Counted from the first letter of the stretch, positions 34,559-42,579 are shown. The stretch is DNA of 64,000 bases from Pseudocolwellia sp048296855 (GCA_048296855.1 CP182631.1), one strand, 5' to 3'. Notes: generated by a model from the letters alone, not told the origin. Program-made: numbers and translations.

Positions 34559-35029
34559 TTACACTGAAGAGTAGCTTTCGAGTATAATTTTGATGCCATC
34601 TAATATTGGACTTCGCTCATCTTCGGTATATTGGCTACTCAACATACTAACTTTTTCACCAGTGTTTAATTTAAAATACATATTTTCATAACCGATACTT
34701 TCGCCACTAGGGATAGAGACATTAAACATGAGTAAAAATCCCTGATATTCATTATGAGAATGTTTGATATTTAATCTTTCCGTTTTAATTTCTCCATCAA
34801 CCTCATACCCGTCTGGCAACTCATTAACGAAATGTTGAACCTGCTTATTGATATACTGACTTATTTCAGGTGCCTGATGTGCTTGATAAATATCACTCCA
34901 GCATGAGCCGCTTTCATCGCATTCTATCGTTACGGCTCGAATTGGCTCTTCTATATCGTCATCTACAACTTGCCATTTTTCAGGTAAATTAAATTTTAAC
35001 CCATGATTAGCATACTCAAACTTTCCCAT
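34559..35029 (-). CDS. hypothetical protein
   Basis: 156 residues, no signal peptide, acidic; begins GKFEYANHGLKFNLPEKWQV, resembling PsbP/DUF1795-type domains in which an N-terminal strand is followed by LPxxW. Contains ECDESGSCWSDIYQAH. No function can be given. Confidence 0.6.
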   Translation of the reverse strand: MGKFEYANHGLKFNLPEKWQVVDDDIEEPIRAVTIECDESGSCWSDIYQAHQAPEISQYINKQVQHFVNELPDGYEVDGEIKTERLNIKHSHNEYQGFLLMFNVSIPSGESIGYENMYFKLNTGEKVSMLSSQYTEDERSPILDGIKIILESYSSV

Positions 35030-35033
35030 AGTG

Positions 35034-35108
35034 CCCTAACGCCCTGTTAAGCTAAAATTTTGAGGAACGAGCACAGCCAGCTGTAAAAGTCCCGTTAAAT
35101 TGTTATAT
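35034..35108 (-). repeat. attC 6, internally deleted class A/other hybrid
   Basis: Only about 75 bp: starts CCCTGTTAAGC and joins to a class A right half at GAGGAACGAGC, with the R'' arm shortened to AAATTGTTATAT. The inner CTGGCT arm on the left is lost. Confidence 0.75.
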
Positions 35109-35353
35109 GCCTGATAAACCTGAACATAAATACATAAGCAACTAGTAAAAACCGGTAGTCATAAACGCACTATAAATTGAGCTACCCACAAATGCCAGTA
35201 CGAAATAATAGCTTTGTCAACAAAAGTCTTTTAAATAGGCAAAGCTTATTAGTGACTAGTGAATAAGTACAATAGCGAAACCCGTAGCAGCGTTTACAAA
35301 AGTAAAAGTTAATAACCGAATTATTAGCTAAAGCACCCTACTACATGAATTGC
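35109..35353 (-). repeat. ORF-less cassette body, copy 1 (loop type 3)
   Basis: Leftmost copy. Outer stem carries one mismatch (TTTGTC against GGCAAA), unlike the other type 3 copies, in keeping with decay at the old end of the array. Confidence 0.85.
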
Positions 35354-35453
35354 ATATAACGCCTCATTAAGAGGCTAAAAATAGTTGGTTAAAATAAGCG
35401 ACGCAGGAGAAAAAACCAACTGTTATTTGTCCTTTTAAGTGACTTGTTATGTT
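35354..35453 (-). repeat. attC 7, class B
   Basis: Arms CCTCATTAAGAGGC and GTCCTTTTAAGTGAC; R'' GTTATGT. Belongs to the reversed toxin-antitoxin cassette. Confidence 0.88.
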
Positions 35454-35457
35454 TCTT

Positions 35458-35472
35458 GGTTTATACTAAACC
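35458..35472. promoter_or_regulatory. palindrome upstream of toxin-antitoxin genes, candidate operator
   Basis: GGTTTATACTAAACC is a perfect palindrome with a three-base centre and contains TATACT, a possible -10 element. An antitoxin-bound operator would be expected here; the ribosome-binding site is weak (GGTGAT before the ATG). Confidence 0.4.
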
Positions 35473-35506
35473 TAATTAACGACCACTTTAAAGTACTGGT
35501 GATAGT

Positions 35507-35755
35507 ATGACAACTAGAATATTAACTGAAGCTGCTGCAAGTATAAGCGAATTAAAAGCTAATCCAATGAAGGTTGCTTTAAGCGCTCATGGTGAAGCAA
35601 TTGCTGTTTTAAATAGAAATGAACCTGCTTTTTATTGTATACCAGCAGATACGTATGAATTTATGATGGATCACATGGAAGACCTAGAGTTATTAGCAAT
35701 TGCTGAGCAGCGCAAAAATGAAGCTAGCGTGAAGGTTAGCTTAAATGAGTTATGA
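35507..35755 (+). CDS. YefM/Phd-type antitoxin
   Basis: 82 residues: N-terminal DNA-binding part TEAAASISELKANPMKVALS typical of Phd/YefM (StbD-like) antitoxins, then AIAVLNRNEPAFYCIPADTY and an acidic C-terminal arm that should wrap the toxin. Overlaps the toxin gene by 11 bp. Reads against the array, so it must use its own promoter. Confidence 0.85.
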   Translation: MTTRILTEAAASISELKANPMKVALSAHGEAIAVLNRNEPAFYCIPADTYEFMMDHMEDLELLAIAEQRKNEASVKVSLNEL

Positions 35756-36032
35756 GTTAGAATTTAAAAAGTCAGCATTACAAGAATGGAAAAAGCTTGG
35801 CGCTACAATTCAAACTCAATTTAAGAAAAAGCTAGTAGATATTTTAGAAAATCCGCACATTGATAGCGCAAAACTATCTGGGGGCAATGAGCTTTACAAA
35901 ATAAAACTTAGGCAAGCTGGCTACAGGTTAGTTTATGAGGTGAATGACTCTGTAGTTACTGTGACTGTAATTTCTGTTGGAAAACGTGATAAAGGAAAAG
36001 TCTATAAAGTTGCGATTGACAGATTAGTATAG
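35745..36032 (+). CDS. RelE/StbE-type ribonuclease toxin
   Basis: 95 residues of the RelE/ParE fold: FKKSALQEWKKLGATIQTQF, SAKLSGGNELYKIKLRQAGY, RLVYEVNDSVVTVTVISVGK, then RDKGKVYKVA. The GxYRLVYEV and SVGKRDKxxVY tracts are typical of RelE, a ribosome-dependent mRNA endonuclease. Complete, with its antitoxin directly upstream; such pairs are thought to stabilise cassette arrays. Confidence 0.88.
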   Translation: MSYELEFKKSALQEWKKLGATIQTQFKKKLVDILENPHIDSAKLSGGNELYKIKLRQAGYRLVYEVNDSVVTVTVISVGKRDKGKVYKVAIDRLV

Positions 36033-36034
36033 AA

Positions 36035-36134
36035 ACATAACGCCTCATTCAGAGGCTTAAAATTGTTGGCTAAAATGTTTGAGGTACGAAAAACAGCCAA
36101 CTGTAATTTTTCCGTTTAATGTTCTTGTTATATG
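36035..36134 (-). repeat. attC 8, class B
   Basis: Arms CCTCATTCAGAGGC and TTCCGTTTAATGTTC; R'' GTTATAT. The right half resembles attC 13, suggesting an exchange between classes. Confidence 0.88.
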
Positions 36135-36147
36135 CAATTGCGTACAC

Positions 36148-36462
36148 TCAATCATCATATGTTTCCTTATACCATTGCCTATATTTTTCTTCTTTAGCTT
36201 TGGCCTCTTCTTTACGGATAGTTTCATTTTTTTTAGAACGATTATTTCGAATTTTCATACGAACATATACAAAGGTGTAACAAATAAAAAGGTATAAAAA
36301 ATATAAACCAAAAACTAAAAAGATAGTTAATTTAGCTAGGGCAAAAATTGAACCAATATCATTTAAAGAATAATCAAAAATCACATATGGTAAAAGGAAT
36401 AAAAATATCGTAATACCGAATAAGATCTTAGGGTTAAATTTGTTTTTCAGATTAATTTGCAT
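36148..36462 (-). CDS. small two-helix membrane protein
   Basis: 104 residues with helices at about 13-32 and 40-63, then a strongly charged, basic and acidic C-terminal tail (KIRNNRSKKNETIRKEEAKA) probably helical in the cytoplasm. Not recognised. Confidence 0.62.
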   Translation of the reverse strand: MQINLKNKFNPKILFGITIFLFLLPYVIFDYSLNDIGSIFALAKLTIFLVFGLYFLYLFICYTFVYVRMKIRNNRSKKNETIRKEEAKAKEEKYRQWYKETYDD

Positions 36463-36480
36463 CGATACTCGGCTGATTGC

Positions 36481-36576
36481 ATATAACGCCCAATTAATGG
36501 GCTTTTATTGCTGGCTGAAATTGCGAGGAACGAGCACAGCCAGCTGTAAAAGTCCCGTTGAATTGCTTGTTATATG
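36481..36576 (-). repeat. attC 9, class A
   Basis: Has GCTGGCTGAAATT where other class A sites have GCTGGCTAAAATT; R'' GTTATAT. Confidence 0.9.
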
Positions 36577-36821
36577 CCTGATAAAACTGAACTTAAATAC
36601 AAAAGTTAGAAGTAAAAGACGGTAGTCATAAACGCACTATAAATTGAGCTACCCACAAATGCCAGAACGAAATAATAGCTTTGTTACATTACGAAGTAAT
36701 AAAAACAACAAAGCTTATTAGTGGTCATTGAAAAACTATAATAGCGAAACTCGTAGCAGCGTTTACAAAAGCACCTTTGATAAAAACATTTTTAGCTAAA
36801 CAAACCATACTATTTGAGTGC
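36577..36821 (-). repeat. ORF-less cassette body, copy 2 (loop type 2)
   Basis: Outer stem TTTGTT/AACAAA; inner hairpin on the minus strand ATTAC-TTC-GTAAT. Confidence 0.88.
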
Positions 36822-36941
36822 ATATAACGCCGCTATCACCGGACAGCTAGGCGTAGTTGTAATTTATGTTAACGAAGCGGCAGCGTAGTGCATAAATTGC
36901 AAAACGTAGCCTAGATGTTTCGGTGCATAGCCTTGTTATGT
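36822..36941 (-). repeat. attC 10, class E (long)
   Basis: About 120 bp with a long arm pair GCTAGGCGTA and ACGTAGCCTAG and a second pair AATTTATG/CATAAATT. Same class as attC 43. Confidence 0.85.
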
Positions 36942-37223
36942 GTTTTTGAACTCGGCATACTTTTTCCGAAACAATTTAACTTTCTCACTTAGCTCGAACT
37001 CTTCGAAAACTAAACTTTCCCCCCAAGAGCTAAACAATGCGGAACTTTCAAGTTCATAGGTACATTTTACTAAATCTAAAAGCTGCTGTGCCATTCCTCT
37101 TACTCCCACCGCTTCCCAAGCAAGTATTTCATGCTTGTCTGATTTAACATGGTATTTGTTTGAATGAGCTTCTAACTCTTCAGCTAGGCTTTCACCTACA
37201 TTACCTAACTCTATTCGATCCAT
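36936..37223 (-). CDS. hypothetical protein
   Basis: 95 residues, soluble and helical, acidic: MDRIELGNVGESLAEELEAH ... AVGVRGMAQQLLDLVKCTYE, then FEEFELSEKVKLFRKKYAEF. Start taken at 37223 because AGG stands seven bases before it; the upstream ATG lies in attC 11. The TAA stop is inside the R'' of its attC. Not recognised. Confidence 0.6.
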   Translation of the reverse strand: MDRIELGNVGESLAEELEAHSNKYHVKSDKHEILAWEAVGVRGMAQQLLDLVKCTYELESSALFSSWGESLVFEEFELSEKVKLFRKKYAEFKNT

Positions 37224-37239
37224 ATCACGACCTGATGAC

Positions 37240-37336
37240 ACATAACGCCACGTTAAGCGGCAAAAAATTGTTGGCTAAAATTGTGAACGGAGGGAAACAG
37301 CCAACTGTTTTTGTCCGTTTGAACGCCTTGTTATGT
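37240..37336 (-). repeat. attC 11, class C
   Basis: Arms CCACGTTAAGCGGC and GTCCGTTTGAACGCC; R'' GTTATGT. Serves the interrupted GFA-like cassette. Confidence 0.9.
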
Positions 37337-37755
37337 CACTTGCAACGCCACCAAACATTCTTAATTTAGAATGTTTGGTTCAACAATAGGCTTTCCGTTA
37401 TCATCGAAAAATACAGAAGGTTTATTAAGTCCTTTTATTTTCCAAACAACAAGCTTGGAAAGGCTTCTAAGAATAATCTTAAAAGATGAGCCTTTTAGAT
37501 CAGTGGGGACTTCTTTCTTAGCAAATTTTATTTGAATGTGACCTCTATTTTTCCCTAACTCTTCATCTCGGGTAGAAGCATTGTCCATGAAACTATGAAT
37601 AATTCCAATGAAAGGAACTCCTGCCCCCATTGAATTACCTATTGGAGTATTGCAACATTTTGTATACCAACGATACATACCTTTAGGAATTAGTCTAATA
37701 CCAATTAGTCTAATTATATGATCTAATGTCATTTATTTACTCATAATAAATCACA

Positions 37756-38238
37756 TTGAACACTCATAGCTCACAAGAATTAAAAATACTCTCCAACAAA
37801 GTAAAAGATCATCGAATGAGGCTACGCTTGCTAGCCGTTTCACACTTTAAATCGGGTAAGAATAGATCAGAAGTTGCTAGAACACTTAATATAAGTAGAA
37901 GAATTGTTAATGATTGGGTTGCGAACTACATCAGCAAAGGTTTACTTGGTCTTGAGAGTAAAAAACCTACAGGGCGACCTAGCTATCTTACAGAGCAAGA
38001 TAAAGAAATATTGAGTCAATATATAAAGGCTCAATGCCAATCCGATATGGGTGGACGACTAACGGGTGAGTGTATCCGACTATATATCAACGCTAATTTT
38101 GATGTTGATTATCATCCCAACGCCATTTATAAGTTATTAAAATCAATGGGATTTAGCTGGATAACAAGTCGCTCACGACACCCAAAACAGTCTGATGAAG
38201 TACAAGAAGATTTTAAAAAAAATTCGAAAGTGAAATGA
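37756..38238 (+). CDS. IS630 transposase, N-terminal part (ORF A)
   Basis: 160 residues with two helix-turn-helix units (MRLRLLAVSHFKSGKNRSEV, ARTLNISRRIVNDWV) and a second winged-helix region (LTGECIRLYINANFDVDYHP, NAIYKLLKSMGFSW). This is the DNA-binding half of the transposase. It runs through eight A residues at 38215-38222 and stops at a TGA overlapping the ATG of ORF B. Confidence 0.85.
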   Translation: MNTHSSQELKILSNKVKDHRMRLRLLAVSHFKSGKNRSEVARTLNISRRIVNDWVANYISKGLLGLESKKPTGRPSYLTEQDKEILSQYIKAQCQSDMGGRLTGECIRLYINANFDVDYHPNAIYKLLKSMGFSWITSRSRHPKQSDEVQEDFKKNSKVK

Positions 38239-38795
38239 TCCGCACGCTCCCATGGAATGTGAGGCTTAAAGAGATAGATGTGTGGTTCCAAGACGAAGCA
38301 CGTTTTGGACAGCAAAATACAACGACAAGGCTCTGGGCAGAGAAAGGAACAAGACCGAGAGCCGTTAGGCAACAACAGTTTGAATACGCTTACCTTTTTG
38401 GTGCTGTTTGCCCATCAACAGGCGCAACTGAGGCACTGATTTCTCCAGTAATGAACATGGATGTAATGGAACAACATTTGGCTTTAATTTCTCAAAAAAC
38501 TCAAGAAGGACGACATGCGGTGATCGTTGTCGATGGTGCTGCATGGCACCAAGCTTACCTTGCTGATAAATTTAACAACGTAACGATCATTAAGTTACCA
38601 CCGTATTCACCCGAGTTGAATCCAATAGAGCAAGTTTGGAGTTGGTTGCGCCAACATCATTTAGCGAATAGGTGCTTTCAAGGCTATGATGACATCCTCG
38701 ATGCTTGCTCTGATGCATGGAACTCATTTGTGAGTGATGCAAAGCGGGTCATGAAAATGTGTAGTAGAGATTGGATTAAGGTGGGAAAAACTTAA
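38235..38795 (+). CDS. IS630 transposase, catalytic part (ORF B)
   Basis: 186 residues with the DDE triad: WFQDEARFGQQ (first Asp), AVIVVDGAAWHQ (second Asp) and LPPYSPELNPIEQVWSWLRQ (Glu). A -1 slip on the A8 run would read KKFESEMIRTLPWN and join ORF A to ORF B. It may be programmed, as in some insertion sequences, or a one-base loss that inactivated the element. Confidence 0.85.
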   Translation: MIRTLPWNVRLKEIDVWFQDEARFGQQNTTTRLWAEKGTRPRAVRQQQFEYAYLFGAVCPSTGATEALISPVMNMDVMEQHLALISQKTQEGRHAVIVVDGAAWHQAYLADKFNNVTIIKLPPYSPELNPIEQVWSWLRQHHLANRCFQGYDDILDACSDAWNSFVSDAKRVMKMCSRDWIKVGKT

Positions 38796-39065
38796 GATGG
38801 AATGGTATAATACACGAAACTTGTTCAATTCCTTCTGTAATTTTTATATTAGAAATCGGCATTTGAAATATGTCCGTACCACCGTATTGATCTAATATAT
38901 TTTCTTGATTTAAATGTTGAGCAAACGATTGACAGTCATCGCAGCAACACATAATTCTTGTACCGGAATTTTTATTTAAATTTTGAGTTTTTCCTCTAAC
39001 CTTCCCACAATAACATTCTAATTTTATTACTGGCATTAGATTATTTCTCCATATTTAATTTGGTG

Positions 39066-39157
39066 ACATAACGCCCAATTAATGGGCTTTTATTGCTGGC
39101 TAAAATTTGCGAGGAACGAGCACAGCCTGCTGTAAAAGTCCCGTTGAATTGTTATGT
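39066..39157 (-). repeat. attC 12, class A with shortened R'' arm
   Basis: The usual GAATTGCTTGTTAT is reduced to GAATTGTTAT, and the inner arm AGCCAGC has become AGCCTGC. Confidence 0.85.
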
Positions 39158-39403
39158 ACAATTACTGCTTTGATTAACTTCTTTTTCTTGATAGCCAAAA
39201 AACTTAGTACCTGATTGATTATTTTCTTTACGCTGATATAAAAGACGAATGTATAAGAAAAATAATACTAGCGGTCCAGCTATTAAGCCTAAACAAAAAA
39301 TAATTATCTGGGTGAATTGTGAATAACCTAATTCCATTGCCCATTTAGCACTCAAAATCCCAAATAAAAAAGCTACCGAACCCGTTGTTAAATTTATATC
39401 CAT
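39152..39403 (-). CDS. tiny two-helix membrane protein, copy 1 of 3
   Basis: 83 residues (MDINLTTGSVAFLFGILSAK, then FTQIIIFCLGLIAGPLVLFF) with helices at about 6-24 and 29-53 and a basic/polar tail QRKENNQSGTKFFGYQEKEV. GGAG stands six bases before this ATG; an ATG four codons upstream is less likely. The same protein, differing by one residue (Tyr for His in FFGYQ), recurs at 48129 and 57072. Not recognised; a bacterial small membrane protein of unknown role. Confidence 0.75.
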   Translation of the reverse strand: MDINLTTGSVAFLFGILSAKWAMELGYSQFTQIIIFCLGLIAGPLVLFFLYIRLLYQRKENNQSGTKFFGYQEKEVNQSSNCT

Positions 39404-39436
39404 ATTACTCTCCATAGTTAGATTTACACAATTTGT

Positions 39437-39535
39437 ACATAACGCTTACATAAGCGGAAAATTAAAGTTGGCTAAAATTTGAAGCGCAGCGGAAAAAGCC
39501 AACTGTAATTTTTCCGTTTGATGTTCTTGTTATAT
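39437..39535 (-). repeat. attC 13 (GCTTACATAAGCGG arm)
   Basis: Near twin of attC 3, but with TTTGAAGCGCAGCGG in the variable loop; R'' GTTATAT. Confidence 0.88.
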
Positions 39536-39540
39536 AGCAT

Positions 39541-39837
39541 TTACTTTTGATTATCAAAGCTGTCGACGTATTTGCTTATAGCATTAAAAATTGAAGCTCC
39601 GAAAATGTAGAGTAATAGCATGCAACACCATACTTTATTATTAATAAGCTCATGTTCTGGAAAATACTTTGTAATGGTAATATTAACTATAAACATAAGA
39701 GCAAAAGATATTGTTATTAAAGTTGAGTTGATTCTGAATTGCTGCCCAAAAGTTAACTTTGCATAATTTTTATTTGGATATAAAAATCTAAATATAATTT
39801 GAGGTAGCAAAAGGGTAATTAAAAAATAAGGAAACAT
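39541..39837 (-). CDS. small membrane protein
   Basis: 98 residues with three hydrophobic stretches (about 3-18, 32-53, 68-89) and a short polar tail KYVDSFDNQK. Start behind GGAAG. Not recognised. Confidence 0.62.
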   Translation of the reverse strand: MFPYFLITLLLPQIIFRFLYPNKNYAKLTFGQQFRINSTLITISFALMFIVNITITKYFPEHELINNKVWCCMLLLYIFGASIFNAISKYVDSFDNQK

Positions 39838-39856
39838 TAGCTAAACTTCCTATGCT

Positions 39857-39952
39857 ATATAACGCCTCATTCAGAGGCAAATAATTGTTGGCTAAAATCG
39901 CGACGCAGGAGCACAGCCAGCTGTAAAAGTCCCGTTGAATTGCTTGTTATAT
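39857..39952 (-). repeat. attC 14, chimeric B/A
   Basis: Left half is class B (CCTCATTCAGAGGC, GCGACGCAGGAGC) and right half class A (CACAGCCAGCTGTAAAAGTCCC). The outer arms no longer pair with each other. Confidence 0.85.
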
Positions 39953-40195
39953 GCCTGATAAACCTAAACATAAATACACAAGTTCAAAGTAAAAGACGGT
40001 AGTAATAACCACACTATAAATTGAGCTACCCACAAATACCAGAACGAAATAATAGCTTTGCCACAAAAGTCTCTTTAACAAGGCAAAGCTTATTAGTGAC
40101 TATTGGAAAACTACAATAGCGATACTCGTAGTAGCGTTTACAAAAGTACGTTTGATAACAATATTTTTAGCTAAACCAACCATACTATTTGAGTG
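39953..40195 (-). repeat. ORF-less cassette body, copy 3 (loop type 1)
   Basis: Outer stem TTTGCC/GGCAAA; carries CGATACTCGTAGTAGCG near the right end, also seen in copy 6. Confidence 0.88.
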
Positions 40196-40315
40196 CATAT
40201 AACGCCCAACTCAGGCGCGCATTTTATGTAGGGTTTTTGTGTAATAATTGGAGCTTGCGACATATACACAAAAACGGCGTAATAAAATGTGTCGCTTGCA
40301 GTTGTTTGTTAGGCA
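40196..40315 (-). repeat. attC 15, long and unique
   Basis: About 120 bp with arm pairs GCGCGCATTTTATG (approximately against AAAATGTGTCGC) and TTTTTGTGTA/ACACAAAAA; R'' GTTAGGC. No other site in the window shares it. Confidence 0.8.
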
Positions 40316-40340
40316 CGCCGCATGCATCATATGTCTATTA

Positions 40341-41045
40341 TTATTTTCGCCAAAGCATCATCGGGGCTGCATCGGGAGATAGTTTCGTTAATACCACCCA
40401 ATCCGTTCCCTTACCAAATGCATCTTTCACATACCAATCCATACGCATAAAAACATCTTGAATGCCATCTCGATTAAAGTCTGCACGCGCTACTTGCACG
40501 TAATGCACATCCAAATTATCTACTTCTACCGAAACACGGTTTTCATCCAGTGCTTCCACAAGAGTCAGACTTGCATCATAGGCCGACAGTGTTCCCGCGC
40601 GCCCATCTAAACCTTGGCCGCCTAAATAGGGGATGGCTGTGGCAGGAAAGCGTTTGATCAAATCAAAATCAAACACTTTAGGCCAATAACTCTTGGCGGA
40701 TTTTGGTGCATCAAAAAACTTATTGGCCGCAATACAGTTATCTTTAAGCCACTGCCAACGGTGATATTCTCGCTCAACCACCGCACCCTCACCACTGTGA
40801 AGCACCAAAGAGCACTCTTTTACGGTAAAGGGCTTTTCATCCTGCCCTGTAAATTCAATAGTGAATTGAATATCTGATAAGTAACCGTCGGTTTTGACTC
40901 TCTCGCCAAGCATCAAAGGGTTTAACCATGCAACTTCAGTATCCACTGGAGGCGTAGATGTTTGATTATGCGAAGCACAAGCACTCAGCAAGCAAAAAAC
41001 AATACTTAGGTATACCCTGTAAGGGCTAATTAATGGAGACTTCAT
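40341..41045 (-). CDS. predicted lipoprotein beside a lysozyme-fold gene
   Basis: 234 residues. Lipobox LLSAC (Cys at about 23), then a soluble domain with ECSLVLHSGEGAVVEREYHR and, near the C-terminus, DFNRDGIQDVFMRMDWYVK, an FG-GAP-like calcium-loop pattern. Base composition is visibly richer in G+C than neighbouring cassettes. It begins 9 bp after the lysozyme-fold frame, so they were probably one operon. An inhibitor or immunity role is conceivable; family not recognised. Confidence 0.68.
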   Translation of the reverse strand: MKSPLISPYRVYLSIVFCLLSACASHNQTSTPPVDTEVAWLNPLMLGERVKTDGYLSDIQFTIEFTGQDEKPFTVKECSLVLHSGEGAVVEREYHRWQWLKDNCIAANKFFDAPKSAKSYWPKVFDFDLIKRFPATAIPYLGGQGLDGRAGTLSAYDASLTLVEALDENRVSVEVDNLDVHYVQVARADFNRDGIQDVFMRMDWYVKDAFGKGTDWVVLTKLSPDAAPMMLWRK

Positions 41046-41053
41046 AACGACCT

Positions 41054-41669
41054 CTAAGGTTTTTTTGGCAGTTTTTGAACAGAACGAAACAGGTTCTCAA
41101 CATAGGTATTTCGATTCGGAGCTATACCGATACGTTTACTCTCGGCAGCCGCCGCAGACCAGTTTTCACTTTTAATTGAATTATTCATCTTTACGTATTG
41201 CGTTCGCAACTTTGTGATACCCAAATTAAAGACCATATCAAATAAGGCTTTTTGCACCGCGTGAGGCATCACATCAAAGTTTTTGGCAAAGCCGTTTGCC
41301 GTGGTGTAATACTTTGTCAGTTCTGTATAGTACGTTAAGATATGTTTTGCTTTTTGCGCCACAATATCGTGATCTTTCATTGCCAAGGTCGTATGCGCCT
41401 TATAAGAGTTTGCATTACGACAAAGCTGAAAGGTTGCTTTTTAACTGCATCATACTCCGCTTGCTTCTCTGCCAGCGAGGCCACCACAAGCACATTATTG
41501 GCGTCTTTTTTATACATTGTTACGGTAGCCATAGCCGCCTTATTTGGAATTAAATGGCCAATTCCTACGGTTACGCCCCCCTAGTATCAAGATATAAGTG
41601 AGGAATGCGGACTTCGTATTTCTCGGTGTTTTTAATCACTTCCGTTTTGACTGTTACGTTTAATGGCAT
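41054..41669 (-). pseudogene. lysozyme-fold (pesticin-like) muramidase gene with two frameshifts
   Basis: Reading from ATG 41669: VKTEVIKNTEKYEVRIPHLY-LDTRG, then a frameshift in a run of six G (about 41580), GVTVGIGHLIPNKAAM and VASLAEKQAEYDAV, a second frameshift in a run of five A (about 41440), and CRNANSYKAHTTL through HAVQKALFDMVFNLG and AAAAESKRIGIAPNRN to KLPKKP. This is the order of a T4-lysozyme/pesticin-type peptidoglycan hydrolase, with the catalytic Glu in KYEVRIPHLYLD and the conserved Thr in VTVGIGH. Both shifts lie in homopolymers, so sequencing error is possible. Total about 200 residues without a signal peptide. Confidence 0.72.
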
Positions 41670-41733
41670 AATAAACTTTTTTTTAATTTTAAATATTTCG
41701 ATTTCGTATGAACAATTGTAAGCTACACTAAGT

Positions 41734-41833
41734 GCCTAACGCCTCATTAAGAGGCAAAAAATTGTTGGCTAAAATTAGCGACGAAGGAGCAAAAGCCAAC
41801 TGTTTTTTGTCCTGCTTTAATGATTTGTTATAA
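41734..41833 (-). repeat. attC 16, class B
   Basis: Arms CCTCATTAAGAGGC and GTCCTGCTTTAATGATT; R'' GTTATAA. Confidence 0.88.
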
Positions 41834-41849
41834 GCCACTTACTCCACAC

Positions 41850-42464
41850 CTATTTCTTAATGTTTTTTGGTATAAAACCAAGTAGTTGTTCAGAGCTTTG
41901 AATAGTTAATCGCTGCTCTGGAAACTGGTGCAATTTAATATTTAAGTACTCAGTGCCAGAAATTAATTTACCCATACGCTTAAGAAAACTAGGTGTTTTT
42001 TTAGAAAACGATCCACTTTCCTATGTAATAGCTGCAATGTCTCCCCAAGGAATAAACAAGTTTTTATGACCAAACTTGAAAGGGAAAAGTACCCTTAAAT
42101 AAAGTCCTTTGTTATTTGCAGAAACCTTTAAAATACCATTATGCCTTGTTTTTCCGATATACCCATTTCCGGTTTGGAAATTTTCATCTGGATTTTCGTC
42201 TTTATTACTTCCATATTTTTTCGCTAATTTTTGCCATCCACTTTCTTTTCCTAACGAATAAGAGACTCCAAACCAACCTGCTACAAAGACAATAAAAAAC
42301 CACTGGGAAGTTAAAAAAGACTCTAATAAGCCCTGAAAATTGATTACATACTTTTGGGCAATGGGAGGTATTTCACCACCAGAGCCTGAATAGAAAGAAA
42401 GGATGAAAAATGAAAAAAATGAAACAGCCCAAATTAATCCTATAAACTTTAAAACAATCTTCAT
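41850..42464 (-). pseudogene. membrane protein gene with in-frame amber codon
   Basis: From ATG 42464 (behind AAGGAT): two N-terminal helices (about 2-22 and 46-66), then a soluble domain ending FIPWGDIAAIT before a TAG at 42023-42021. The same frame continues for 56 more codons without a stop (ESGSFSKKTPSFLKRMGKLI through QSSEQLLGFIPKNIKK) to 41850. The extra segment looks like genuine protein and keeps the gene within its cassette, so the TAG is a nonsense mutation, or less likely a readthrough site. Intact length would be about 204 residues. Not recognised. Confidence 0.65.
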
Positions 42465-42478
42465 ACTATCCTTGTGGC

Positions 42479-42573
42479 TTATAACGCCCAAATAAGGGGC
42501 TAAAAATTGTGGGCTAAACTTGAGCGAAGCGAAGAGCCCGCTGTTTTTAGTCCTGTTGATTTGCTTGTTATAT
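42479..42573 (-). repeat. attC 17, class D
   Basis: Arms CCCAAATAAGGGGC and GTCCTGTTGATTTGC, inner pair TGGGCT/AGCCC; R'' GTTATAT. Confidence 0.9.
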
Positions 42574-42579
42574 TTCAAA

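Larger units (their letters stand above)
37698..38807 (+). mobile_element. IS630-family insertion sequence
   Basis: About 1.11 kb, with imperfect ends ATACCAATT (left) and the complement of TACCATT (right), flanked by TA at 37696-37697 and 38808-38809, the TA duplication expected of IS630/Tc1-type elements. The exact left boundary may shift by one base. It carries two overlapping frames that together form one transposase. Confidence 0.8.
37361..39036 (-). pseudogene. GFA-like/DUF6151 gene split by an IS630 element
   Basis: Two halves of one cassette gene. The 5' half (39036 to about 38810) encodes VIKLECYCGKVRGKTQNLNK with the zinc-ligand pattern CYCG and MCCCDDCQSF, up to EQVSCI. The 3' half (about 37697 to 37361) resumes with IRLIPKGMYRWYTKCCNTPI, carrying the CCNTPIGN motif of the family. 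Joining at the TA target restores a continuous frame of about 190 residues. The protein would belong to the GFA/DUF6151 Cys4 zinc-fold group; its substrate is unknown. Confidence 0.82.

Noticed and set aside
42465..42578. Coding start upstream of the amber-interrupted membrane gene (KYNKQINRTKNSG...)
   Set aside because: This stretch reads through attC 17; the ATG at 42464 behind AAGGAT is the real start. The same applies to the long frame at 43084-43377.
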